Shown piece after piece: positions 1 to 12,165 of a DNA stretch of 64,000 bases. Position 1 is the stretch's first letter, and the number at the start of each line of letters is the position of its first letter. The position numbers were made by a program, and so were the translations under genes. The DNA is from Atopsyche davidsoni (lineage: Eukaryota > Arthropoda > Insecta > Trichoptera > Hydrobiosidae). The stretch is taken from assembly GCA_022113835.1 (NCBI GenBank), contig JAILWY010000005.1, positions 5,102,501 to 5,166,500 on the forward strand, read 5' to 3'. Below the pieces are notes generated by a model that searched no databases, was not told the DNA's origin, and saw only the letters and a program-made list of their open reading frames with translations.

Positions 1-1299
1 ACGTAAATCGTTTCTTTCGAAATAAACTTTCCCGTCCACGCGAACGTGTTATTGTTGTTCGTACTATGTTCGTAAACAAAATACTTTCAATACAAGAAAA
101 ATAAATAATGAGGGCACATCATAAACAACGGAATAACATGAAATGTTAAACATGATACATTAGTACGAATTCGTTTGATCTGGATTAACTGCCACCTGTT
201 CTCCCTCTGGACTGTTTTCTTTAAAAAGTTCATATTTACTGGTGTTTTTTTAATACAACGCTTGATATTAATATTTTTTATTTAATTTATTGTCAATTAG
301 CCTTTGAATAATGATCAAAAATATTCTAGGAACTGGTTAGAATAAGGTTCTCGTTATTTATCTCTTGAGCATTGACAGACAAGCCGGCGTCTTCTCTCAC
401 TGCAATTCAGAATGATGGATTGGGTAAATTAAATTTTCTTCCGTACGTTTCGGTTTTATCACCAGGCGCTTTCATCATTTAGATAAGAATTATAAGCAAT
501 ATAAATTTTCCAAAAGCTCGTGATGAATCGACGCCTGTTTTGTCGGCGCTGCTCGGGTTTGAATGGATAATTGAACTGCTGTTATTAAACGGTGTTTGCT
601 CTTGTGAAATGAAATGTGTTATTCCACGTGGCCTGCGCGTGTAATGTACCTCAGTTCGTTCTGAAGTATTAATTAAAAAATAACACTTAATAAAAAAACT
701 ACTTTATTTTTTTTTGACCATTCAACGAGGGCGTAAAATAACAATGAACACAAAATTAAATTAAAAATCGCGAATTTTTTAATTGAAAACATTTTTCATT
801 TATTTAATAACTTCAATCTATACTGAAATATTATATGAATACAACTAGTAACGAACATCGAACGTGTCAGTATAATTGCTGAAAATACAGTTATTGACAG
901 TTTCTGCCACTCGACTGCAACCTGACAAAGTATATTTTTTTCTCAATAAGCAAATTTAAAATTTACGGGAAATGATTCAAATTATTTTTTTGGTATGTAT
1001 TGATACGCTCACTGTATTAATCTAAGTAAAATAGTGTAGAACATCATTGACACACAATAATTTATAATTCCTTTAATCAGAGTTTTAATCACATTTAGGG
1101 AGTTAATAAATTATCAAATCTAGAAATGAATTCATTTTTTAAGCGTATTTTTATTTGGTACTAACACATAGCTTTAAAGTATTAAACTATGAACTCTCAC
1201 GACGCAAAGTCGTTATTTCAGCACACACAACTATAAACAAACGCGCATTCATATTAAGATTACTTCACTGAGTCATAAAGCTCTCTTCGGTGCCAACGC

Positions 1300-1640
1300 C
1301 GAATAATGCCAAACTAATCCGGCGAGCAGCCAGCACAGTAAAATCCCGGCGGCGAAACTTTTAACAGCCTCCTGAAATGTCAGCTGGCAGTTAAGCCTCC
1401 GTCTATTGTCACGCCGTCAAGTGAAAACGTCACAACTGTTAAGACAACCGTAAAAACTGTGCCGGGAAGGCGAAAACCCGCCGCGAGACACGTCACAGCT
1501 TCTGCACTTTACGGCGGCCGGAAGCTCGAATTGAATTTTGACCTATGTCAACGCTGAAATGTTAAACGCCATAGTGTTGTAGCGCATTGCGGCTCTCCAC
1601 CTGAGAGAGCTTCCGCGTCAGAACTTCCCAGGACCCGCGC
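1300..1640. other. GC-rich non-coding island
   Basis: Clearly higher GC and CpG than the flanks, with no credible ORF. Contains CGTCACAACTG and several GTCA-type half sites. Candidate conserved non-coding or promoter DNA for cpo; function inferred only from composition. Confidence 0.4.
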
Positions 1641-1825
1641 CTGTCTGCCTTCAGGCTGTTGCTATGCAAAAAATACACCCTTACTTTACTGGGATATTAT
1701 TGATTTTTGCTAGATTCATATTGAACAAATTTACAAAAGTACGTCAAAGCGAGAAAGTACAAAATTAACCCATATCGCAAAATTTTTAATAGACTAAAAG
1801 TTCGATGCCAAAAATACCACATAAT

Positions 1826-2220
1826 TTATATTATTACTAATATGATTAGGCACATTAGTTTATATATAGAAGACGATTTAAAGAAACTCAGAAAAATATC
1901 ATCGTGATTTATGTGGTTTACATGACCGATGTACTAACGAATCACTTCCGTTTATCGAGATTTTTTAACAATCATACTCTTCATATGAATCAATGTGCCC
2001 AGGCCAACCAATATTTAGTGATTTGCAAGCACTGGAGTTTTTTTGAATAAAGTAACAAGTGAAGCGATTTTAGTCTCATCTGGACATTATTTTTAAAATC
2101 TATTGATTTAGCCAAGACGCGCACCATCATATACATATGTCGATTTTTTGATTATTTATTTCTTTAAGTCATCTTCTATTTATGAACTAATGTGCCTAAT
2201 CATATTAGTAATAATATAAT
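1826..2220. mobile_element. palindromic MITE-like element with ~58-bp inverted arms
   Basis: The left arm (about 1828-1885) and right arm (about 2159-2219) are inverted copies with only about four mismatches. Both carry the core AATATGATTAGGCACATTAG or its complement. The interior of about 270 bp has no ORF. Size, arms and AT-rich ends fit a non-autonomous DNA element; a target duplication could not be fixed because the ends are AT-rich. Confidence 0.7.
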
Positions 2221-2287
2221 AAACCCGTAATGGGTAATAAATACGCATCTGATTGACGTTTAATAAAAAAATCGACATATGTACATA
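2129..2287. repeat. second inverted repeat overlapping the MITE right end
   Basis: The sequence containing CATATGTCGATTTTTT at about 2134-2151 recurs inverted as AAAAAATCGACATATG at about 2265-2282. The two arms straddle the right terminus of the larger palindrome. Confidence 0.6.
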
Positions 2288-4144
2288 ATTTATACACAAA
2301 GTGTATCTGTTTGATAATAACCGTATAGGTACGAATTCTAACATATTCTGTCTGAATTTTTTATATTGTAACCAATGATTTCACACAAAGGTGAAACTTT
2401 TCCAATGAAACGGGTGGGAGTGCCGACAACCCTCTGCGACAGTCCTCAGAGCCGAGTAGCGACACCCAAGCGTCAAAACTGCAACGCTGGCTGGGCGGGG
2501 GGTGGTTTAAAAGCGATGAATTACTAAAATTCCACTCGCAAAGTTGAAGGGTAGGGGGAGGCGGGACGTTTACGGTTCCCTCTTGTTTACAGAGGCCGCC
2601 CGGACGTCCCCGGATTGTTGGCCCATCATCCCTAATTTGCATTTAGATAGAATTATAATTGGCCAACTTTCCGCAAGTTTGGACGAGTCCAACTCGGCTG
2701 TGTTTCGTGACGTCGCTGGCTCAGAAATCAATCCGAGAAGCTTTTGACACTGATAGGGTTAGGCGCGTTTGAAGCTTTGTAAGTAATCTCGAATCTTGTT
2801 AAGTTGATAATTGGTTGTGTTGTGAGCTCGAGTTTGCTGATTAGCAAAGTCGGCTCGCTTTTCGATCGCACGCATAGATTTGTGTCGATTCGATTGAACG
2901 CGGCATTCAACTAATAAAATAATCTCGTTAAATTGATCGATGAAATTTTTGACTTCACAACAATTGCCGCATTACAAATTAATACTGCAACTAATAATAG
3001 AGATTTTTTTTGAACCAACCAATAAATCGGCTACAAGCTGCAAAAGTCCAAGAAATCTCCGTCAGGCCTTTATTATTATAAAAAAAAACATGAACATAGA
3101 TAATTTATTAAATCTCAAAGTATGTTTTGATTGTATTTTGGTATAAAAATCCAAACAAATCAAAAATAATAATGGGGGCTTTCCGTATGTTTATTTTTCT
3201 TTGCGTCGAAGATTGAATAAACATCTTCAAAAACCATCCCAAGCTGGCGTCCCCAACATGTTATATATTTGAACACCCTTTTTAATATTTATACGCAAAA
3301 TCTGGATGAAAATATTAAGCGAAAAACCCTTCGCGTTATATTTAGTTAACCCATAAATATTTTATAAATATTATTTGCATAAGCGAGCTTTGGCGAAATC
3401 AAAAGCCAGACCCATCGATCAAATGTATCTTGAGAGTGTAAAATATTTCCTAAAGAGAAGCGAAACTTTTTTGTAATTAAATTGGCGCCGGCGCCCTTTT
3501 TTCAGACGCTCAGTATTTAAAACTTAAGATATTTCAGGTTATTAAAGGAAGCTTTACATTACATTACCCCAGCCTTTTTTTTTAGTACAAATATTCCTCA
3601 TTGTAAATTAAATTTAAATTTAGCCTGTTTCCATGATCCTTTGTTATTTATTACTATCAGAATTTCATGTTACGTTAACTTCAATCTCTATAAATATTAT
3701 TTAACAGAGTGTGTTTTAGAATCACTTTTTTGTTTGCAAAATAAAAATATAAATAAAATACATTTATAATTATGTATATTAAAATACGATTGTATTAGAC
3801 AATTAACAATAGTATTGCATATTAATATAAAAAATTTCGTTACTGTGTTAGATTCGTAGAAAAACTTTGTAGTTTTGCTTTGACCTTGATATGAGCATAA
3901 ATACGTTTGGTAAATGTTTTTTTTTTTTTTAAATATTAAAATTAAATACGACTTTTACGTTATATTATACATATAATACTAAATTTGGATATCAAATAAC
4001 AATTATTAATAAAACATTACTTTTAAAATAAACCTTTATTAATAGATATATTACAATTTCAATTACATAATGTTTGTATCAAAAAAATTTCTATCAGAAA
4101 AAAGTTACATATATAATATATTACGAGCTGTTTTTTTTTAGTTA

Positions 4145-4320
4145 GTATAAAAATCTAAGATTCTTTATTTTATTTTAAGTTAATTTACAATTGTTCTTAG
4201 GGCTATGCTTACAATATGATATATGGGTATACCTTGCGCGCAGGTTTTGGGACTTATAAGATGTGGCTTAGGTGGTTGAGTACACGAATCTTTCTTTTTT
4301 CGTTATTGAGTTTGTGTAGC
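4145..4320 (+). repeat. dispersed repeat family A, copy 1
   Basis: Starts near ATAAAAATCTAAGATTC and contains TTAGGGCTATGCTTACAA and GTGGCTTAGGTGG, ending TTGAGTTTGTGTAG. Similar stretches in the same order and orientation occur at 6817-6965 and, more diverged, 17297-17369. Non-coding; class unknown (possibly a SINE or MITE). Confidence 0.65.
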
Positions 4321-4405
4321 AATAAATATATCTAAAAAATCTTTTAAATTCATGACACTATTTCATAGCATTATGTATTATTTATTTTCAATTTACATGT
4401 TGTGA

Positions 4406-4483
4406 GATTATGGCTACATAGAAAAGGTAAGAAAACTTTCCTGTCATAAAAAAATAACTGTGCAACAAAATCGTAAAGATAAA
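4406..4483 (+). repeat. dispersed repeat family B, copy 1
   Basis: Contains GATTATGGCTACATAGAAAA and AGAAAACTTTCCTGTCA, then an A-run and ATCGTAAAGATAA. The reverse complement of 16893-16978 matches over about 75 bp. Confidence 0.65.
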
Positions 4484-4624
4484 TATATCGATAGCCGCAA
4501 TGTCTTATTATAATGACTAAATGTACTGTCGGCGGCTTTGTTAAACATAGATAAAATTATTTTGTGTAAAGAGAAATATGTGTTTAAAAAACACTATTGT
4601 TATTAAGTATGCGGGTTGACCGCG

Positions 4625-4824
4625 TCACAGATGAGAGATTTGGCAATATCCTACAGCCGATTGTTCAATGAAAAATTGAAGAAAAAGAGGGCATTGGAAG
4701 GAGGAGACTTACGTGGATGCGGAATTTGCGGCAGTGGCTGAAAATCGGAAGTACTTCCGAACTAATGAGACTGGCTCAGGATAGAAATATGTTCGATGAA
4801 ATTGTCGCAAACTTTCCAATGTGA
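4625..4824 (+). pseudogene. LINE ORF2 C-terminal fragment
   Basis: One frame reads NILQPIVQ-stop-KIEEKEGIGRRRLTWMRNLR, then QWLKIGSTSELMRLAQDRN and FDEIVANFPM-stop at 4822-4824. This is the stereotyped C-terminal end of a class of insect LINE reverse transcriptases (a K-rich GRR-W-RN-RQW block followed by AQDR and VAN-P). Only this tail is present. No 3' repeat tail or duplication was identified. Confidence 0.7.
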
Positions 4825-4904
4825 AGAAGCATCAGAAGATGAACTTTACACAGCTGATTTATACAATAAAATTTTAAAATATAATATATCAGTTTGTTAG
4901 AAGG

Positions 4905-5130
4905 CGCTGTGGCCGGAGTCGCCTGGTCGTCGCGCTGTGAAAGCCTCCCTTGTGAAGCCTGCCCCGGCGGCTGATAAGCGGCGGCCGTGTCGCGCCCCAG
5001 CACGCACGGCGCGGCACGCACGACCCTCGCCTCTGCCGCATTTGACTTTATCGACGCGCGGCGCCGCAACGGCCCCGACACGCCGATTGTCGCAACGAGA
5101 AACTCCAATATCCATATGCACCGCCATTAA
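4905..5130. other. GC-rich, CpG-dense island
   Basis: About 220 bp with dense CpG (for example CGCGCGGCGCCGC) between AT-rich flanks. Open frames exist on both strands merely because stops are rare in GC-rich DNA, and none has start, splice or domain support. Could be a promoter or a 5' exon. Confidence 0.4.
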
Positions 5131-6254
5131 AAAAAAATATCACTTAGAAAATTTCAAACGCCTATAGCACACTAACAATAAAAAATTCAATATTTTTGAC
5201 AGATAGTACTTGGTGGAATTCCATTTTAACATTTTTGAATAAAATACTTGAGTGATTTTCCACATTTTCGTTTTTATTAGTGACCGGTTTCGCCGACCTT
5301 TCACGTTGGCATTATCAAACAGAGTGAGATTTTATATAATAATAAGCAATTTGGTAAACAATTGTTAGAGGGAGAGGTTGTTGGAAAGAGTGAGAGTGAT
5401 TGTCAGGTGGTAAGGGATTGTGATTTTAATGTACCTGACAAGTGGAGGATTCTATATAATTCAACGTGAAAGGATATATGTGATATTTATCATTAATACG
5501 AAATGTTGTTTATAAAATTTTAAACTCTTGTCTCGTGATCTAAGTTTGCCTCAAATAAATATTTTATACTAGAACAACTTAAACGTGAATGCCCTACAAA
5601 TTTAGCCCAGTTCAATTATTGTATTGCAAAATCTAAATTATATAAAATATAAATATTGAGTAGTGCTCTGGAAATAGGTGGGGGAGCTCCTGCTATTGTT
5701 TTTGTAGCCTGCAGCAGACGGAGTATCAAATCTAAACGCCGAAGCTTTGTAAGGAAAGCATTATATAATAATGCTATTTTTTACTTCCAATATAAAACTG
5801 CGGTGTAGAAGGACCCGGAGAACTTGGAAAATTATGAACACTTAGCATGAGCATATGGAAAATGGTCACAAATCTTCTCTGAGGAGAGGCACTTGATCAA
5901 GAAGAAATGTATTTATTGCACGTGATACACTTTGTGAAGAATTTATTTTCTACGCACTGAGACTCGACTCACCTCGTCACTCTGGAGTGTTTCGGAATCG
6001 CGGCAGATTCCTGTCATCTTTCTGTCAAAATCAATGCGCTCAATCTTGCTGCTGTTGTTCAGTTTGTATAATAACTAAACCACACAACAAAACGCTCGTG
6101 GGATAATACTCACCTTTCTACGGCGGGACAAGAATAGCCCGTGGATGTTTGGCGGGAGAATATCGAAAAATGAGCATAGGAAAAAAATTGTGCGGTGGTG
6201 GTGTTGTTTCACGAAAGATTTCCAGCTATTATATGAAATAAATTAAGCTCTCGC

Positions 6255-6575
6255 GATCATTGTGTTGTGTTCGTCCCCGAGTGCCCCCTCACGGGGCAAG
6301 TCCGCCCACCCCGGGGCGCGTACATTATTCCGTATCTCCTAATCGAGGCTCGAACTTTCTCCTTTGTCGGGGCTTCCAGCTGACGTTAATTTTTAACGCG
6401 GCCTTCTCGTCCGAATCGGAAGGCGGTATCAATGGGCCGCGGCGGGCGGGATCATGCCACCGAAGTTCTTTAATCCGCCGGGCTTTTGTTTCGCGAAAAC
6501 AAAAGAGCTCCGAGTCATATTATTCAAGGGGTGGGGGGAGGCGCGCGGGCACGTGACGCGTTTCCAAAGCGTGTA
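6255..6575. other. GC-rich island, possible regulatory block or 5' exon
   Basis: About 320 bp with CpG clusters, a G-rich run GGGGTGGGGGGAGG near 6530 and CACGTG at about 6550 (E-box). The open frames do not resemble a known protein. Confidence 0.4.
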
Positions 6576-6816
6576 TAATTCCCATTCTCACATTTCCATG
6601 CGTTTCTTGTGTTTTTCGCAATGTAGGCAGTGTTTACTTCTGGTCGTGTTACAAAATTTTATTTGACAAATTATAACTTGTCAGGATGAGGGATATAAAA
6701 TTGGCTATTTAACTATTGGCTGTGTATGTTTTTTTTTTTTATCGAAAATGATTTTGTGCTGTCATAAAATTTACAACTCCCCAAACAGACAAAATAATGC
6801 TTAAATACAATTAAAC

Positions 6817-6965
6817 ATAAAAATCCAAGATTCATTTAGGGCTATGCTTACAAAACGATATGTGGATATCCCCTGATCTTGCGCGAAGGTTGTGGGGCTT
6901 AAAGCATGTGGCTTAGGCGGTAGCTTACATGGGTTTCTCTGTTTTCGCTATTGAGCTTGTGTAGG
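6817..6965 (+). repeat. dispersed repeat family A, copy 2
   Basis: Begins ATAAAAATCCAAGATTC, then TTAGGGCTATGCTTACAA, GCATGTGGCTTAGGCGG and TTTCTCTGTTTTCGCTATTG, matching copy 1 throughout. Confidence 0.65.
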
Positions 6966-8262
6966 GAAAAATATGTATAATTAATCCTTTTTTGCTTGAG
7001 TGTTATTTAAACCAATAACTGAACATTTTTATACAAAATACGAATGTATAGTAGAAACATGTCTTGATAAACGCGTTTAGATAAACTTTTTAGTCAAGAT
7101 TCTCAAAAATGATGTCTTATCTACAACAGTTTTTTTCTTATGATTCTTCAATACCTTGTAACAATGTTTGAATACATGATTATTCGTTTGCATTACGTTT
7201 TATTTTTAACAACATTTTAGAGTGTTTGCTATTTTTAAATGTAAAAATACATAGGTTCTAATTAGAACTTTTCATTTTTCTCACATGGGTGTTTGTTATT
7301 GTTTTTAATTTCTAGTCACGGCGTGCATAAAACGGCACGTCATTCGCAAAAGCAGCAATCAACATAAAGCCTTTTTTTACACATGTAGCGTGATCCAGCG
7401 AGGGTCGCATTTTTTCCGCATAATCAGCGTGAAATAATAAAATTCACAATTTCAAGCTTCCACCCGACGAGCCGTGCGTCTGGATCGGAGCCTTCTTTTT
7501 GCGCTCTCACTCTTAATTAATTAAGTTTCGCAAAATGGCCCGAGCGCACTGCAAATGGCGGAAACAATATGGCCGGGCCGGAGCTCGCCAACTTCACGGT
7601 GGCGTTATCTATTTGAGATTAAAACGCATTCAGTTTCCGGGTAAAATGGTTGTTGTTTGTTCGCTGCAGTCGTGCGTTGTTTTTGTGTTCATTTCACGGC
7701 GACACCGTTTTTGGAAGTAGAGCCTTTTGTCTTTGATGAAATAATTAAGGCAGATGTGAGCGGCCCAGCCTTTACACTTGGATATCAATTACGCATGGCT
7801 TAATTTGTTATAAACTGTTTATTTAATTTGCTCCCTGTTGCGAAAAATTGCTTATTTGCTGGCACGGAGAAAAGGCTACTGTGAAAATATTACTGTTTAT
7901 ACAGCAAAACATTTCAGCAATAGAACAATTTGGTCGCATACACATCAATCTAAGTTTCACGTCTTTAATAAAATCAAGTGTGCTTAAGCTTTACAAAGAG
8001 ATAAAACAATACATCAAAAGATATTTCATTAATATTTAAGAACGAGCAGTGTTAGTTTACTATCCACCTATTTCTCACTCTTTCTCCTACCCTTAATTAA
8101 AATAAATTTAAATTTTAAATGCTGCATTGCATTTATTTGATATATTCATACTTTTTTTTCAAAATACTTTTAGTTTTGTGGCTGCAGAAACATGTAGTTT
8201 TTATTTTAAAAGTCAGATTTTTTTACAAGACATGTTAGCTATTTAAACTGTATTCGCCGTTT

Positions 8263-8312
8263 TAAGCTAGGCGGGGTATATAATTTTAAACTTTAAACGG
8301 GGTATATAATTT
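8263..8312 (+). repeat. short tandem duplication
   Basis: CGGGGTATATAATTT occurs twice, at about 8273 and 8298, separated by TAAACTTTAAA. No function is apparent. Confidence 0.5.
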
Positions 8313-9423
8313 GTATCTAATTGCGACACTTACTGCTAAAATCACACGCAATATCGCACGTATGGTGAAAAGCTTTTGTTGGCTCGAGAATATATTCATT
8401 TTTAAGAACTTACTTGGGCTAGCATCAACCTGTGACAAAAAAATCCACGGCCGTCTATTAAAAAAAATAAGTCAAAGCCAAGTTCATTGATTCTTAAAGT
8501 AAATGTTTTATTTAAATCCGTTGCTTTCGTGCATGTATCTTTTCAAGTCAATTAAATAAATTGTCAGTAATAAAAAACTTGGAATGCAATATTGCGCTAC
8601 GATTCGTAGCATCAATACAAATGTAATTCATATCAAAAAAAAATATTTGCTTTTTAAAAGGTATCAGTGTATTTCTACTATTGCATTGAATTATTATCTG
8701 AGTTTTGAAAATAATGAATAAATATAAACATTTACTGAGTAAAAAGATTTGTTTTATCTGTAATGAAATAACTTATTTTAAACTGTATACTTCCTGCTAA
8801 ATGGACCCTAAATTCTCTTAAAATCTTGAAAGTTTTACTGCGCATATTTCTGTTTTTATTTATACTTAAACCGGAAATGTACAAACCTCAAGTCTTCTGG
8901 CTACAAATTTCCGCAGAACGTAGCTTTCTAAAATATATTAAGGCTTTACATAGGCCGAGATGGAGGCTTACGATAATATGAATTTAACTTAACTTCTGCT
9001 TCCGATTTGGGAAGACTGAATTTCCCGGCCGACTTTTACAGCCGATCTGTAAACTTTCCATCCTTCGCGAAGCACCAAATGAAAAATGACTATCGGCCGA
9101 CTATATAAATTGAGGGGATTTTTCGATATCACTTTTATGTTTCGTAATATTTTAGAAAGATACTTACAATTTAAGCAGGACCTGAGATATACGAGCGAGG
9201 AACATAATATACAAGAACACACCGCTTATTCTGTGTAGACCAAGGTGTGAATATTATTAATACTAGATGCGTAACAAAGTATTAGGTTTCACTCGGTAGT
9301 CGACATACATGACTAAACTTGTGGTTTTTTTATAGCTTAGACATTTGTCAACAATAATCATTTACAATACCAACACATATAGCAACGCAATAATATTTTT
9401 TCTAACAATGAAGATGTTGATTT

Positions 9424-9891
9424 TTGAGCCAAAAAGGAACAGTATTTGCGGGCTTTTCTACTTTAAATTGAAAAAAATGCAGCTGAAGCACGTCGTTTTC
9501 TTGAGAAGACATACGGTAAACATGCACTATCAAAAGCTACTTATGAAAATTGGTTTAAATGCTTCAGAAGTGGTGATTTCGACACTGAAGACAAAGAGCG
9601 CTCCGGAAGACTAAACATATTGAGGATGTCGATTTGCAAGTGTTATTGGATGAAGATGATACGGAAACACAACATCAACTTGCGGAGCCATTAAATACGA
9701 CTTGCCAAAGTATTTCCAAGGTATACATGCCATGGGAAAAAATCAAAGGGGAGAAAAATAAGTGCCGCATGAGTTGACTAAGAGACAGATGGAAAATCGA
9801 AGAACCACTTCCGAAATTTTCCCTTTGGGGCATGAAAGAAGGAGTTTCCGCGATGAGAAATTGATATATTTCGATTCACCTAATATATAAA
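9424..9891 (+). pseudogene. mariner transposase remnant
   Basis: With two or three frame changes the plus strand reads a mariner (Tc1/mariner, IS630-type) transposase N-terminus. Readable pieces are EQYLRAF, a helix-turn-helix piece ending HALSKATYENWF, FRSGDFDTEDKERSGR, IEDVDLQVLLDEDDTETQ, QLAEPLN, then PHELTKRQMENRRTTSE, HERRSF and DEKLIYFDSPN. The catalytic-domain entry is damaged (a TGDEK-like motif reads RDEK). The sequence stops just after YFDSPN, so the catalytic half is missing. No convincing terminal repeats were found. Confidence 0.82.
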
Positions 9892-10029
9892 AGTAATAAT
9901 CATTTTAAGTATCTCTTCGCGTGTACCTTTGAAATAGGTTTTTTTTTAATAGAGATAATAGTGTTTTGCCTCGTGTGTATACAAGCAAACGATATAAAAT
10001 TCTCGGGCTACACTTTTACAACAAATTTT

Positions 10030-10300
10030 CTGTACTGGCTGTACCATTCCCGCGGTGGCGGCTTTCTTTTACAGCTGTCCCGTGTTGTCTTCATTAAGAT
10101 GCCTATCTCATAACGAATCAGAGAAAAGTTTCCCGAAGGCGGGCCGTTTTCCGCCAGATCTTGCGGTAATTTCCCTCAATGGTTCGGCAATAAGGGGCAG
10201 CTGCGAGGCTCTCTTTGTTTCGCTCTCTCATAGCGGCCAAATGAACCATCCCCTGTCGCTGACGTCATCTGTTGTGAACGTTATTGTAATTCTCGTCGTA
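10030..10300. other. GC-richer island
   Basis: A GC-elevated block containing CGCGGTGGCGGC and TGACGTCA (at about 10260, a full CRE palindrome). The open frame of about 96 codons lacks recognisable features. Candidate regulatory DNA. Confidence 0.4.
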
Positions 10301-11889
10301 TTACGTAGTCTGTTAAGGCACTTAATTAAATCTGAAAGGTTATAAAAACATTCAAGCTCTTTGACAAAGGCCTGTCGTTAATTCAACGCGAAATTTTCTT
10401 GCTGATTAAAGCATATAACAATTGAGCTTCTAGAAGATGCAATAGAATTTTTTGAATTAACAGGTATCCAATATTTATACCACTAGACCCGTTTCCTCTG
10501 AAGTTTTATTGCGCTGCACACCACTTAATATGTGGCGATGATTAATGTCACAGAAACATCATAAAACCTTTTGTCCCGTGTCGGAAAACGATAATTTAGT
10601 TTTCCACTTATGGACTCCTCGACGTAAGGACCGATAGATTATTATCATCCATCACGAGTGACAGCTTGTGGGTGGGAAGGTCCGCCCCGTGACCATTTTT
10701 AATGCAATTCGCAGGCCATATCGCGGCCTAGCAGCGGAAAAGTAAAACACGTCAATTCCATGTAATGACACAAAAACGAATAAATCAATACCTCTTTTCC
10801 AAAGCACGATAAGCAGTATAAAAACAGTACATATATATTTTTTTATTAAAATTCTGAACTATAGTACTGCAACGTGCAAAAAGCTTGCGTTTACTCAACT
10901 TATTATTTTAGTCAAAAATCGTTCAAAAATAAATTATGCTTTTCAACATATGTCAACAGAAGAAAGTATCACGAAATTTATCAAATATGCCAAGAATAAT
11001 ATATCCAAGTTTATTATTGTGGTATCAAAAACACAGCTATACCTAACCACAAAAATCTATTAAACAAAACTATTGAGTTTTCAAGGTTTACGACAAGTTC
11101 ATTGTGATTACCCAATCCAGAAAACGTAGCCAATCTGGGTCAACTCGTTAAAATCCTTCAGAACCATAGTTATAGTTTTCATGATATATTAACAGAAATA
11201 AGGCATGGCTAATACATTCAATTTTATTTTAAGTGAAGTAGTTTTTTTGTGAAAAACCCGGCATTGCCTAACCCAGCGCATGAAGTTTAGCTGGGTCAAC
11301 TCATTAGCCCCGGGCATCGAGAACTTAAAATAAACAATCTCTTAGTTGTCCATTTTCACAAGTTCTCTGAAAGCTGCTTTGCATGACTAGGGTACGTTTA
11401 CGTACGCCTTGTCCAGGAAAGTATCTTCTAAGTATTTAATACTAAAACACGTACGAATAGGTAAAGATTTGCTAACGACAAACATGGCGGTGCTACGGCA
11501 AACTGTTTGACTTAGATAACTGGATAATTTGTAGTTTATGTAAAGGCGTTTACCAAGTAAGAAAGAGATTTTCACAGTTTTAAAACTATCCTATGCGAAA
11601 ATTTTCTTTTTAATTTTCATAATTGCAAAATATACCAATAACATCTATTGCATTATAATACTTTTTTCAGGTTTCACTGTAGTTGTTTTAATGAAGTGTT
11701 ATTAAATTGTATCTTGACAAGTTTTGAGTAATTACATTTTAGAGCCCATTTGCAATCAAATATTTATTTAACAGCTCACATATATTATTAATCGTTTGTT
11801 ATCGAGTTTCTCGTATTATCACTATATGAACTGCCAGTAGGCAAGCCTTCTTCATGAGTTCGTTTAATAAACAAAGTTGTCCCTCCGCA

Positions 11890-12165
11890 ATATTTCTTTC
11901 AGGCCAATCTGATTCGCAGCCGCCGAGGCATTTGCAGCTGTCAGAAAGTAACAAACGACTGAACTTTTTTCATTATCACACACCTGTTTTCTAGGGAACG
12001 CGACCCCTGCTTTGAAGGCCCCTCTGCTAATCGTTAATTAGATAACGGCCGATGTAACGACGCTCGGCCGGCCAGGTGTGCTCAACTGTCGGCCGCCGTG
12101 TACCGCTAATTAGCCAGGGGTCGCTGAAAAGTTTTTCAATGAGGAGAGAAACACGAGACTTTTCA
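11890..12165. promoter_or_regulatory. candidate enhancer upstream of cpo RRM1 exon
   Basis: A GC-elevated block 0.6-0.8 kb before the first visible cpo exon. It has E-boxes CACCTG (11981-11986) and CAGGTG (12073-12078) and homeodomain-type cores TTAATTAG (12034-12041) and TAATTA (12107-12112). Site clustering is seen; enhancer activity is inference. Confidence 0.35.

Noticed and set aside
4776..5108. 110-codon open frame on the minus strand
   Set aside because: It exists because the island is GC-rich and runs into the LINE fragment on the other strand; no domain, signal or splice support.
7535..7720. Possible N-terminal cpo exon (open frame starting MARAHCKWRK)
   Set aside because: The only plausible donor (GGTAAAAT near 7640) leaves phase 1, but the exon at 12724 needs phase 0; the protein does not resemble cpo N-termini.
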